DNA from: Bacillota bacterium
GTDB lineage: Bacteria > Bacillota > Clostridia > Lachnospirales > Lachnospiraceae
Length of the DNA stretch: 64,000 bases
Reading direction: 5' to 3'
Assembly: GCA_023460575.1 (NCBI GenBank)
Contig: JAEWPQ010000060.1
Location: forward strand, 31,627 to 95,626
Below are positions 26,511-34,692 of the stretch, in pieces. Each line of letters opens with the position of its first letter. Within the stretch, counting starts at the first letter, position 1. The notes under the pieces are model-generated. The model had not been told where the DNA came from, ran no database searches, and saw only the letters and a program-made list of their open reading frames with translations. The position numbers and the translations under genes were made by a program.

Positions 26511-26555
26511 AACGAACATAAAACAAGTGACACAGGCTTCTGAACAGGCTATAAT
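26511..26555 (+). promoter_or_regulatory. deoR promoter with fourth operator repeat
   Basis: AACGAACATAAA (26511-26522) is identical in its core to the three copies before ulaG. It is followed by -35 GTGACA (26527-26532), a 17-base spacer and -10 TATAAT (26550-26555). The regulator gene thus has its own promoter inside the operon. Confidence 0.82.
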
Positions 26556-26597
26556 GAGGATAAAGAATCATATCTTTATGAGTTGAGAGGGAAAACA

Positions 26598-27359
26598 ATG
26601 AAAAAAGACAGAGCTTGTGTTGAAAACAGAAGGAGCCGCATCCTGGAATTGATGGAGAAAAATCCCAGGGTGCGGGTAGATGAACTGGCGGAAGCATTAG
26701 AGGTTTCGCTTATCACCATACGAAGAGATTTACAGTATCTGGAAGATAAGAAGCTTCTGGTCCGTACCCATGGGGGGGCCATTGCTTCCGGCAGTCCTGC
26801 AGATGAGGTGTCCTTATACAGGAGGCTGATTGCTGAATTTGCTGCGAAATTTGTATCTGATAATGATACGCTGTTTATTAATACCAGCAGCAATGCATTA
26901 AAAATACTGGAATATATTACCTGTTCCAATGTAACTGTCATTACCAATAACGGAAAAGCCATTCACTGTGAACACTCCCCGGAGGTAAACGTTGTGCTGA
27001 CGGGCGGTGAACTGCGCTATCCAAAAGAAGCCATGGTAGGAGATTTTGCACTTCGCAATTTACAGACGATTTATGCAAAGAAGGCATTTATCGGATGTTC
27101 CGGAATCAGCGGGGAAAATGGCATGACAACGGAGATCTTTAACGAGGTCAGCATCAACGAAATGATGGCTGGTCATGCAACCCAGGACGTGTATGTCCTG
27201 GCTGATCATACAAAGATCGGAAAAAACAGCAGCTTTGTGAGCTGCCCCATTGAAAAAATCAAGTATTTAATTACTGACGAAAAAGCATCTGCAGAAGCTT
27301 TGGATTTAATCAGGGAAAAAGGGGTGGAAGTTTTTGTGGTCCGCCGGTCGGATTTTTGA
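26598..27359 (+). CDS. DeoR family transcriptional repressor
   Basis: 253 residues. The N-terminal HTH runs through RVRVDELAEALEVSLITIRRD and the sugar-phosphate sensor domain follows (VLTGGELRYPKEAMVGDFAL; GCSGISGENGMTTEIFNE; LADHTKIGKNSS). ATG 26598 has GAGAGG seven bases upstream; the longer TTG start at 26583 lies before the RBS. It probably plays the UlaR part, sensing a phosphorylated intermediate such as L-ascorbate 6-phosphate, and binds the AACGAACATA repeats. Confidence 0.9.
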   Translation: MKKDRACVENRRSRILELMEKNPRVRVDELAEALEVSLITIRRDLQYLEDKKLLVRTHGGAIASGSPADEVSLYRRLIAEFAAKFVSDNDTLFINTSSNALKILEYITCSNVTVITNNGKAIHCEHSPEVNVVLTGGELRYPKEAMVGDFALRNLQTIYAKKAFIGCSGISGENGMTTEIFNEVSINEMMAGHATQDVYVLADHTKIGKNSSFVSCPIEKIKYLITDEKASAEALDLIREKGVEVFVVRRSDF

Positions 27360-27423
27360 ACCAATCATAGTGGAACAATGCCCGGGCTTCCATGTTGATT
27401 GCATCTTTTTTGGAGGCAAATTT

Positions 27424-28287
27424 ATGGAAAAGGCATATACCCTTGGATTATATGAGAAATCCATGCCTGCATGGCTTGGATGGAAAGAAAAACTGGAAGC
27501 GGCAAAAGCTGCCGGTTATGATTTCGTGGAAATCAGCATTGATGAAACCGATGAGAAGTTAAGCCGTTTATCCATGTCACAGGCGGAACGGCTGGAGTTA
27601 ATCAATACGATGAAAATTGTGGGACTGCCCATACGCACCATGTGTTTAAGCGGACATCGCAAATACCCCCTTGGAAGCCACGATCCCGCTGTACGGGAGA
27701 TGGGGATGGAGATAATGAAGAAAGCAATCCAGCTGGCAGATGATCTGGGTGTCAGGATCATCCAGCTGGCAGGCTATGATGTATATTATGAGGATTCAAA
27801 CGCAGAGACGAAACAATATTTTCTGGAAAATTTAAAGAAAGCTACGGAGATCGCAGCCCGCTCCGGAGTTGTACTGGGATTTGAAACCATGGAAACGGAA
27901 TTCATGAATACAGTGGAAAAATCCATGGAATATGTAAAGCTGATATCATCTATGTATTTAAACGTCTATCCGGATATCGGAAATATCACCAACGCAGCCA
28001 AGACATACGGAATCAATGCATTAGATGACTTACGCGCAGGGAAAGGTCATCTGGTCGCCATGCATTTAAAAGAAACGGTACCCGGAAAATTCCGGGAGAT
28101 TCCGTTTGGCACGGGGCATGTGGATTTTGAAAGTGCCATTCAAACGGCCTGGGAACTGGGAATCAGAAAGTATGTAGCGGAGTTCTGGTACACAGGAAAT
28201 CCCCAGTGGATGAAAGATCTTTATGATGCCAATAAACGAATGACTAAGATTTTGGATAAACAGTGCCGGGAGGAGTGTGTGAAATGA
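27424..28287 (+). CDS. ulaE: L-xylulose-5-phosphate 3-epimerase (UlaE/SgaU-like)
   Basis: 287-residue TIM-barrel epimerase (AP endonuclease 2-like fold) turning L-xylulose or L-ribulose 5-phosphate at C3. Characteristic segments: YDFVEISIDETDEKLSRL, MCLSGHRKYPLGS, VVLGFETMETEF, YPDIGNITNA, HLKETVPGKFREIPFGTGHV. ATG 27424 has GGAGG eight bases upstream; the longer frame back to 27334 overlaps the DeoR gene and has no RBS. Confidence 0.9.
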   Translation: MEKAYTLGLYEKSMPAWLGWKEKLEAAKAAGYDFVEISIDETDEKLSRLSMSQAERLELINTMKIVGLPIRTMCLSGHRKYPLGSHDPAVREMGMEIMKKAIQLADDLGVRIIQLAGYDVYYEDSNAETKQYFLENLKKATEIAARSGVVLGFETMETEFMNTVEKSMEYVKLISSMYLNVYPDIGNITNAAKTYGINALDDLRAGKGHLVAMHLKETVPGKFREIPFGTGHVDFESAIQTAWELGIRKYVAEFWYTGNPQWMKDLYDANKRMTKILDKQCREECVK

Positions 28288-29333
28288 AAGCTGAAAAAAA
28301 GGTGTTGGAGCATTTAACAAAATGTTATTCGGTTGCTCCTCTTTTTTATAAAGGTAAAGAACATTTTCTGGTAGCGGCGGAAAAAGAAGATCCCTGTCTG
28401 CTCTTTGACATGGACGGAAATAAAGTGGATACGGTCTGGGAGGGACCGGGCGGTACCATGTCTATGGTGCAGGTTCCTGGTACAGACGGGCAGTTTCTTG
28501 CAACTCATAAATTTTATTCACCCAATGATTCCAAGGAGGCAGTCATTGTTCTGGTAACTCCTGATGATCTGGGCAGATGGCAGATAAAGACTGTCGCATC
28601 ACTTCCTCATGTTCACCGCTTTGACATACTGAAAAGAGGGAAAATACGTTATCTTCTGGCCTGTACCTTAAAATCCGGTCATGAGTATAAGGAAGACTGG
28701 TCAAGTCCCGGCAAGGTTTACGGGGCAGTGCTCCCGGAGGATCTTTCCGGTCTTTGTGAGTCCAATCCTTTGAAATTTGAAGTGATACAGGCTGGGATGC
28801 TTAAAAATCACGGCTATTACCGGGTGGAAGAAAACGGAATGGATACAGGGCTGGTGTCCTTTGAAGGAGGAATCTGTCAGTTTGTTCCGCCTGTACAGAC
28901 GGGAGAGAGGTGGGAGGTACGAAGGCTTCTTGATACTCCTGCCAGTGATGCGGTTTTAGTGGATTTTGATGAGGACGGGGAAAGAGAACTTGCGGTTTTG
29001 TCTCCTTTCCATGGTGACTGCATTTCCATTTACAAAAAGATAGAGGGCAGTTATCAGAAGGTATACGAGTATGAGAAGCCGGCAGAATTTTCCCATGCAA
29101 TTTTCGGCGGCAGCCTGTGTACAAAACCTGCGCTGGTGGTGGGACACCGGCAGGGGGAACGAAATCTGCTCTGCTTTACCTGGAACAAAGAGAAACAGGA
29201 GTATCAGTGGGAAATACTTGACCGTGACTGCGGACCGGCCAATGTTCTGCATATGAAAATAGACGGGGAAGATTTGTTGATCAGTGCAAACCGGGAAACC
29301 GATGAGATCGCCATGTACCGGATTACACCATAG
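28284..29333 (+). CDS. Cytosolic VCBS/FG-GAP beta-propeller-like protein
   Basis: 349 residues without signal peptide or membrane segment. Repeating units of about 50 residues end in strand patterns such as HFLVAAEKEDPCLLFDMDG, KIRYLLACTLKSG and DAVLVDFDEDGERELAVLS; the last has a DxDxDG calcium-type loop as in VCBS/FG-GAP propellers. Its ATG overlaps the ulaE stop (ATGA) and ulaF follows 12 bases later, so it is a tightly coupled member of the ascorbate operon. A lactonase, epimerase or regulatory propeller is possible; the function is unknown. Confidence 0.75.
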   Translation: MKAEKKVLEHLTKCYSVAPLFYKGKEHFLVAAEKEDPCLLFDMDGNKVDTVWEGPGGTMSMVQVPGTDGQFLATHKFYSPNDSKEAVIVLVTPDDLGRWQIKTVASLPHVHRFDILKRGKIRYLLACTLKSGHEYKEDWSSPGKVYGAVLPEDLSGLCESNPLKFEVIQAGMLKNHGYYRVEENGMDTGLVSFEGGICQFVPPVQTGERWEVRRLLDTPASDAVLVDFDEDGERELAVLSPFHGDCISIYKKIEGSYQKVYEYEKPAEFSHAIFGGSLCTKPALVVGHRQGERNLLCFTWNKEKQEYQWEILDRDCGPANVLHMKIDGEDLLISANRETDEIAMYRITP

Positions 29334-29345
29334 GAGGAAGGAACA

Positions 29346-30044
29346 ATGCTGGAGGAATTAAAACGTCAGGTTTATGAAGCCAATCTGGAACTTCCCAGGT
29401 ACGGCCTTGTGACATTTACCTGGGGGAATGTAAGTGCCATAGACAGAGAGCGGGGGTATTTTGTAATTAAGCCAAGCGGTGTGGAATATGATAAGCTGCA
29501 GCCGGAGGATATGGTGGTTATGGATCTGGAAGGAAATCAGATAGAAGGCAGACTGAATCCGTCTTCCGACACACCGACACACTTAGAGCTTTATAAAGCA
29601 TTCAAAGAGATCGGGGCAATCGTCCATACCCACTCTTCCTGGGCGACAAGCTGGGCACAGGCAGGAAGAGGTATTCCCTGTTACGGGACCACACACGCGG
29701 ATTATATGTATGGGGAGATTCCGTGTCTGCGCTGCCTGAAGGAAGAAGAGATAAACGGAGCGTATGAAAAGAATACGGGGCTTCTGATCGCGGAGTATTT
29801 AAAAGATAAGGATTATATGGCAGTACCTGCCTGTCTCTGCAAGAATCACGGTCCTTTTGTATGGGGGAAGGATGCAAAGGAGGCAGTTCACAACAGCGTT
29901 GTTTTAGAAGAGGTGGCAAAGATGGCGGCACGGTGCGAACAGATTAATCCTGATTGTAAGCCGGCACCTGCCTCACTTTTAGACAAGCACTATATGAGGA
30001 AGCATGGCGCCGGTGCCTACTATGGGCAGAATTCTGCCGGATAG
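29346..30044 (+). CDS. ulaF: L-ribulose-5-phosphate 4-epimerase (UlaF/AraD family)
   Basis: 232-residue class II aldolase-fold enzyme converting L-ribulose 5-phosphate to D-xylulose 5-phosphate, the exit to the pentose phosphate pathway. Motifs: FTWGNVSAIDRE, IKPSGVEYD, the zinc histidines in IVHTHSSWA and the more distal KNHGPFVWG. RBS AGGAGGAAGG. Last gene of the operon. Confidence 0.93.
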   Translation: MLEELKRQVYEANLELPRYGLVTFTWGNVSAIDRERGYFVIKPSGVEYDKLQPEDMVVMDLEGNQIEGRLNPSSDTPTHLELYKAFKEIGAIVHTHSSWATSWAQAGRGIPCYGTTHADYMYGEIPCLRCLKEEEINGAYEKNTGLLIAEYLKDKDYMAVPACLCKNHGPFVWGKDAKEAVHNSVVLEEVAKMAARCEQINPDCKPAPASLLDKHYMRKHGAGAYYGQNSAG

Positions 30045-30101
30045 ACAGTTCAGATGGTTACCTGGAAGGCGTGGGGGAATAGCTGCATTTCTAAAAGAGA
30101 A

Positions 30102-30130
30102 TGGACAATTATACCTTTGTGAAGTATACT
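30102..30130 (+). promoter_or_regulatory. Promoter of second chemoreceptor gene
   Basis: TGGACA (30102-30107), 17-base spacer, TATACT (30125-30130), 62 bases before the chemoreceptor start. It looks like a vegetative sigma-A promoter, so this gene need not be read from the ascorbate operon. Confidence 0.6.
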
Positions 30131-30192
30131 GAAAGAAAGTTAAAAAGCAGATTTTTCCACAGAATCTGCTAATGCACAAAGGAGGAATTGCT

Positions 30193-32160
30193 ATGAAGAG
30201 CATAAAAGCTAAGATATTTCTTTACATGGCTTTAACAGTTTTTTTCTCTCTTACAGCAGTTGGTGGTATCAGTATTTATTTAAATTATTACAGCATGATC
30301 GGGACCATGAACCAGTCTATGACGGAGCTGGCGGGGACTGCGTCTGAGCGGGTTGCAAAGGAACTGGATATTTATAAGAACCTTGCCTATGAAGCAGGAA
30401 GCATTGCAAGACTGGCTAATCCGGAGACAGGTATAGAAGAAAAAAAGTCCATTATTGACCAGAGATCCAAGACTCACGAGTTCCAGAGGGGTAATATTAT
30501 AGGAGTGGACGGAATCAGTATCTTTGATGGTAAAGACTATTCTGACAGGGATTATTTTAAACGTTCCATCAAAGGGGAGATGGCGGTATCAGAACCATTA
30601 ATCAGTAAGGTCACGGGACAGATGACCATTATCATATCGGCTCCTCTGTGGGAGAAGGGGATTCCCGGAACGAAAGTGGTAGGAGTGGTTTATTTTGTGC
30701 CCAAGGAGACTTTTTTAAATGATATTACTGCTTCTATTCAGATCAGTAAGAGTTCAAACGCTTATCTTCTTAACCAGTCCGGAAAGGTGATTGCGGATCC
30801 GGATATGGAGAAGGTTTCGGGTAACATTAACGTACAGGAAAGTGCTGCAAAAGACCCCGGACTGGCAGAGCTGGCATCATTAGAATCGAAAATGACACAG
30901 GGAAAGAGCGGATTTGACCGTTATGAAAGAGATGGCCAGAAGATGTTTCTTTCCTATGCCCCGGTTGCGGGAACGGATGGCTGGAGCATTGGAATCAGTG
31001 CCCCCATGTCAGATTTTATGGGATCAACCAAAACAGCCAGCACTGTTACTCTGATACTGATTGCACTGTTTCTGGTTATTGCAGCAGTAGTATCAGCTGC
31101 TCTGGCAGGTAAGATCGCAAGACCCATTACCGCATGTGCAGGCAGGCTGAAGCTTCTTTCTGAGGGTGATCTTGATTCCCCGGTAGCAGATATAAAAAAC
31201 AGAGACGAAACAGGTGTTCTTGCAGATGCAACCCGGGATCTTGTTCAGAGACTTGGGTTGATTATCGGAGATGTGGATTACCTTCTTCACGAGATGGCAG
31301 CAGGGAACCTGACTGTCAGCAGTACCTGTGATTCGGCATACGCAGGCGGCTTTAAAGGGATACATGAGGCGATGCACCAGTTAAAGGTACAGCTGGGAGA
31401 TACACTTTTAAGCATCAGCCATTCTTCCGGGGAAGTGGCAGCAGGAGCGGACCAGGTTTCTGCAGGAGCCCAGGCACTGTCTCAGGGAACCACGGAACAG
31501 GCAGGCTCCATAGAGGAGCTGGCAGCGACCATAGGTGACATAGCAAAGCAGGTGGAAGGCAATGCAAAGAGTGCACAGGAGGCAAGCCTCCAGGCAAAGG
31601 AAACTGCAATAGAGCTGAGAAGCGGAAAAGAGCAGATGCAGAAGATGACGGAAGCCATGGCTGAGATTTCCCAGACTTCCGGAGAGATCGGAAAAATAAT
31701 AAAGACAATTGAAGATATCGCATTTCAGACGAATATATTGGCACTGAATGCGGCAGTTGAGGCTGCCAGGGCAGGAGAAGCGGGAAAAGGTTTCGCAGTA
31801 GTAGCAGATGAAGTGAGAAACTTAGCTTCCAAGAGTGCGGAGGCATCGAAGAGTACATCTGCGCTGATTGAAAATTCCTACCAGTCTGTACAGCATGGCA
31901 CAGTGATTGCTTCGGAAACAAAAGAATCACTGGACCGGATTGCTGCTGCTTCTGAAAGAACCGTAGCTCTCATCAATGCGATATCCGAAGCATCGGGGGA
32001 ACAGGCTGTTTCCATCAGTCAGGTAAACCAGGGCATTGACCAGATATCAAGCGTAGTCCAGACGAACTCAGCAACAGCCGAAGAAAGTGCGGCTACCAGT
32101 GAAGAACTTTCCGGTCAGGCTCAGATTTTAAAGGATTTAATCGACAGATTTCGACTATAA
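30193..32160 (+). CDS. Methyl-accepting chemotaxis protein
   Basis: 655 residues: N-terminal transmembrane helix (KIFLYMALTVFFSLTAVGGI), dCache-type extracytoplasmic sensor (FDGKDYSDRDYFKRS motif), second helix near 280-305, HAMP, and the kinase-control hairpin with tip DIAFQTNILALNAAVEAARA. ATG 30193 with AAAGGAGG upstream; a frame start at 30172 precedes the RBS. It sits directly after the ascorbate operon, but its promoter appears separate. The ligand is unknown. Confidence 0.93.
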   Translation: MKSIKAKIFLYMALTVFFSLTAVGGISIYLNYYSMIGTMNQSMTELAGTASERVAKELDIYKNLAYEAGSIARLANPETGIEEKKSIIDQRSKTHEFQRGNIIGVDGISIFDGKDYSDRDYFKRSIKGEMAVSEPLISKVTGQMTIIISAPLWEKGIPGTKVVGVVYFVPKETFLNDITASIQISKSSNAYLLNQSGKVIADPDMEKVSGNINVQESAAKDPGLAELASLESKMTQGKSGFDRYERDGQKMFLSYAPVAGTDGWSIGISAPMSDFMGSTKTASTVTLILIALFLVIAAVVSAALAGKIARPITACAGRLKLLSEGDLDSPVADIKNRDETGVLADATRDLVQRLGLIIGDVDYLLHEMAAGNLTVSSTCDSAYAGGFKGIHEAMHQLKVQLGDTLLSISHSSGEVAAGADQVSAGAQALSQGTTEQAGSIEELAATIGDIAKQVEGNAKSAQEASLQAKETAIELRSGKEQMQKMTEAMAEISQTSGEIGKIIKTIEDIAFQTNILALNAAVEAARAGEAGKGFAVVADEVRNLASKSAEASKSTSALIENSYQSVQHGTVIASETKESLDRIAAASERTVALINAISEASGEQAVSISQVNQGIDQISSVVQTNSATAEESAATSEELSGQAQILKDLIDRFRL

Positions 32161-32254
32161 CCGATTTCATTAAAATAGCGTTAAGGTTCTTCTAAATCTC
32201 TTTCTTTTTAGGTTTTATATTACTAAAATAGAGGGGTAGAAGGAGGTTTCGCTT

Positions 32255-32398
32255 ATGAACTTTATTATCGTTTTGCTTATGGTGGTATATGCATTTATTG
32301 GAGGACTCACAACGCTCTATCTCTTTTTAAGCTTTCCCGCTGTAGTAATCTGGAAGATTTACAGAAAATTTAGTAAGGGGATTTCTATTTTTTATTAA
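32255..32398 (+). CDS. Small hydrophobic membrane protein, 47 residues
   Basis: Short gene with a strong AGGAGG eight bases before its ATG. The protein starts MNFIIVLLMVVYAFIGGLTT, has one long or two short hydrophobic helices, and ends in a basic tail (WKIYRKFSKGISIFY). A clear terminator follows its stop. No family was recognised. The RBS and terminator argue that it is expressed, perhaps with its own promoter near 32170-32240. Confidence 0.6.
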   Translation: MNFIIVLLMVVYAFIGGLTTLYLFLSFPAVVIWKIYRKFSKGISIFY

Positions 32399-32402
32399 AC
32401 TT

Positions 32403-32448
32403 AAAACAGCTCTCTATGATGGGGAATATCATAGAAAGCTGTTTTTTT
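32403..32448. terminator. Bidirectional terminator between small ORF and chemoreceptor
   Basis: Long stem AAAACAGCT..TATGAT / ATCATA..AGCTGTTTT with a 7-base loop and a T7 tail on the plus strand; its A-tract gives a T tail on the minus strand for the convergent chemoreceptor gene. Confidence 0.88.
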
Positions 32449-32450
32449 AG

Positions 32451-34454
32451 TTACTGAAGCTTGAATTTTTCTATTTCCTGTTTTAATATGTGCGCCTGCG
32501 CATCCAATTCTTCGCTTGATGCGGAACTTTCTTCCGCAGTTGCTGCATTAGTCTGCACAACACTGGATACTTGGGATAATCCCTGATTAATCTGCTCAAT
32601 AGATAATGCCTGTTCATTGGAAGCAAGTACTATATTTTGGATGATCTGATCTACAGTCCGTGATTTTTCCGCAACATCTTTTAGTATGATGGAGGTCTCG
32701 CCTGTAAGCTTACTGCCTTCAGAAACCGTAGCGGCTGAGTGTTCAATCAGATCTGAAGTTTGCTTTGCTGCTTCAGCAGATTTTGCTGCCAGATTGCGCA
32801 CTTCATCTGCAACCACTGCGAATCCTTTTCCAGCTGCGCCGGCCCTTGCCGATTCAACTGCAGCGTTCAATGCAAGAATATTAGTCTGGAATGCGATGTC
32901 TTCAATTACCTTTGTAATATTAGATATTTTTTCTGAAGCAATCTGAATTTCTTTCATAGATTCATTCAGCTTTTGCATATATGTATTACCATCCTCCATA
33001 CGTAAACTTACCTGTTTTACATATTCGGTAGCTGCCTTTACATTAGCTGCATTTTGATCTGCCTGAACTGCCACATTTGATATCGCACTGCTAAGTTCTT
33101 CCACAGTCGCAGCCTGTTGAGTTGTACCAGTTGCAAGTGCCTGTGAAGAACTGGATATCTGCATAGCACCCTCAGCCACTTGTTCAGATGATTCTCGTAT
33201 CTTTATAAATACAGAATTTAGATTTATGATTATCTTATTTAATGATTCTTGAATCTGTATAAAATCTCCCTTGTATACTTGTCGACTAGAAACGGTACAA
33301 TCACCACGTTCCAAGTTTGTTAAAATATATGAAATTTCGTAAATATAGTTGTTTAATGTTTTGACTGTGTTTGTAAACGAATTAGACAGGGTATATAATT
33401 CGTTTTTTGTTTTCACCTGTGGAACTTCCGAATGAAGATCCCCTTCCTCCAGTAACTCAATTCTTTTTACCAGGCTGATGATGGGATTGACAATTGGTCT
33501 GGCGATCTGGAATGAAATAATAACTGAAATAAGTATGAAGAAGATTACCGAACCTATGGTGATTCCTATGGATGTATAAAAGCTTGACATTAGCTCTGTT
33601 TTATTAGCCACAATTGCGATTGACCATCCATCCGTATCAGGAATAGGCCTGAAAGCAGTCACCATTTTGTCCCCTTTAAAAGTAACCGTTGTTATCCCGG
33701 TTTTTCCGGCCATCATATCTTTGTTTTGCTCTGCTACTGAAGTGTAACTGGGATCGGATTTAGCCATTTCTATGTAGTTAACTTCCTCATTAACACGATC
33801 TCTGCTTTTATGCGCGATAATTTTACCGTCCTTGTCCAGAATAAAACCATATCCGGATTTTCCAACAGACACACCGTCAATCATCTGGCTGAAGGTATTG
33901 GCATCAAGAGCAGCAGATACGGTTCCATTGTATTGACCGTTATTTACCTTTGCAGCGATTACCAATACTGGTATTTTTAATACGTCGCTCATAACCGTGG
34001 AAGAGATGTAAGTATTGCCGCTGATAGCCTGTTTGAAATATTCTCTTTCTGACATATTAGAACCGTTTAAAGCTTTCCCTGTTGCATCTGCTGTTGTAAG
34101 GGAAATGAAACCGTAATTTTTCGCCAGCTGATCCATGATTTTGCCCTTATCTTCGTTTGATTTGCCCGGATCAGTTATAGTCGTGTTCTGTGCTATGGAT
34201 TCTATTCTGATCTTGTAGTTTTTAATTGCATTATCCACAGCCTGACTGTATGCGGTGGCATTTTCATTTAGCCGGGTATTCATGTTTTCAACGGTATCGT
34301 TGTATAATATTACTGCATTAATGATTCCGAAAAAAACAGATACCGTCATGGTCAATCCAATTATGCTTATTAAAAGTGATTTTTTAATTGACTGGCTTCG
34401 TAATTTCTTTCCGGCATTAATAAGTTTCTTTTTTTTTCTTTTGTCTTTTTCCAT
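32451..34454 (-). CDS. Methyl-accepting chemotaxis protein
   Basis: 667 residues: basic N-terminus (KDKRKKKKLINAGKKL), transmembrane helix near 27-50, dCache sensor (NGSNMSEREYFKQAISG; DTDGWSIAIVANK), second helix near 290-312, HAMP, and signalling tip DIAFQTNILALNAAVESARA. The codon at 34454 fits the RBS AGGGAG better than the ATG nine bases upstream, which is only one base from it. No CheR pentapeptide at the C-terminus. The third chemoreceptor gene in about 22 kb. Confidence 0.92.
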   Translation of the reverse strand: MEKDKRKKKKLINAGKKLRSQSIKKSLLISIIGLTMTVSVFFGIINAVILYNDTVENMNTRLNENATAYSQAVDNAIKNYKIRIESIAQNTTITDPGKSNEDKGKIMDQLAKNYGFISLTTADATGKALNGSNMSEREYFKQAISGNTYISSTVMSDVLKIPVLVIAAKVNNGQYNGTVSAALDANTFSQMIDGVSVGKSGYGFILDKDGKIIAHKSRDRVNEEVNYIEMAKSDPSYTSVAEQNKDMMAGKTGITTVTFKGDKMVTAFRPIPDTDGWSIAIVANKTELMSSFYTSIGITIGSVIFFILISVIISFQIARPIVNPIISLVKRIELLEEGDLHSEVPQVKTKNELYTLSNSFTNTVKTLNNYIYEISYILTNLERGDCTVSSRQVYKGDFIQIQESLNKIIINLNSVFIKIRESSEQVAEGAMQISSSSQALATGTTQQAATVEELSSAISNVAVQADQNAANVKAATEYVKQVSLRMEDGNTYMQKLNESMKEIQIASEKISNITKVIEDIAFQTNILALNAAVESARAGAAGKGFAVVADEVRNLAAKSAEAAKQTSDLIEHSAATVSEGSKLTGETSIILKDVAEKSRTVDQIIQNIVLASNEQALSIEQINQGLSQVSSVVQTNAATAEESSASSEELDAQAHILKQEIEKFKLQ

Positions 34455-34692
34455 ACATGTCATTCTCCCTGTTTTCTGGTAGTATTTTATATTCTGTTTT
34501 CTAAGACATAAATACCATTGTTTATTACGGCTTGCGCATCTTGTCTGGCATACTCAGCAAACTCACCTCCTTTATTTTGTGTTATAGCCATGGTACTATA
34601 TATAAATCGGATTACAATTGTTAAAAAATAATAGCATTCGTAGAAAATGAGTGGGTTTATTGACACATTTGTACATAATCAAATGAAATAGG

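Noticed and set aside
31415..31930. 171-residue antisense frame in the second chemoreceptor gene
   Set aside because: Leu/Pro/Ser-rich low-complexity translation of the helical signalling domain; no RBS.
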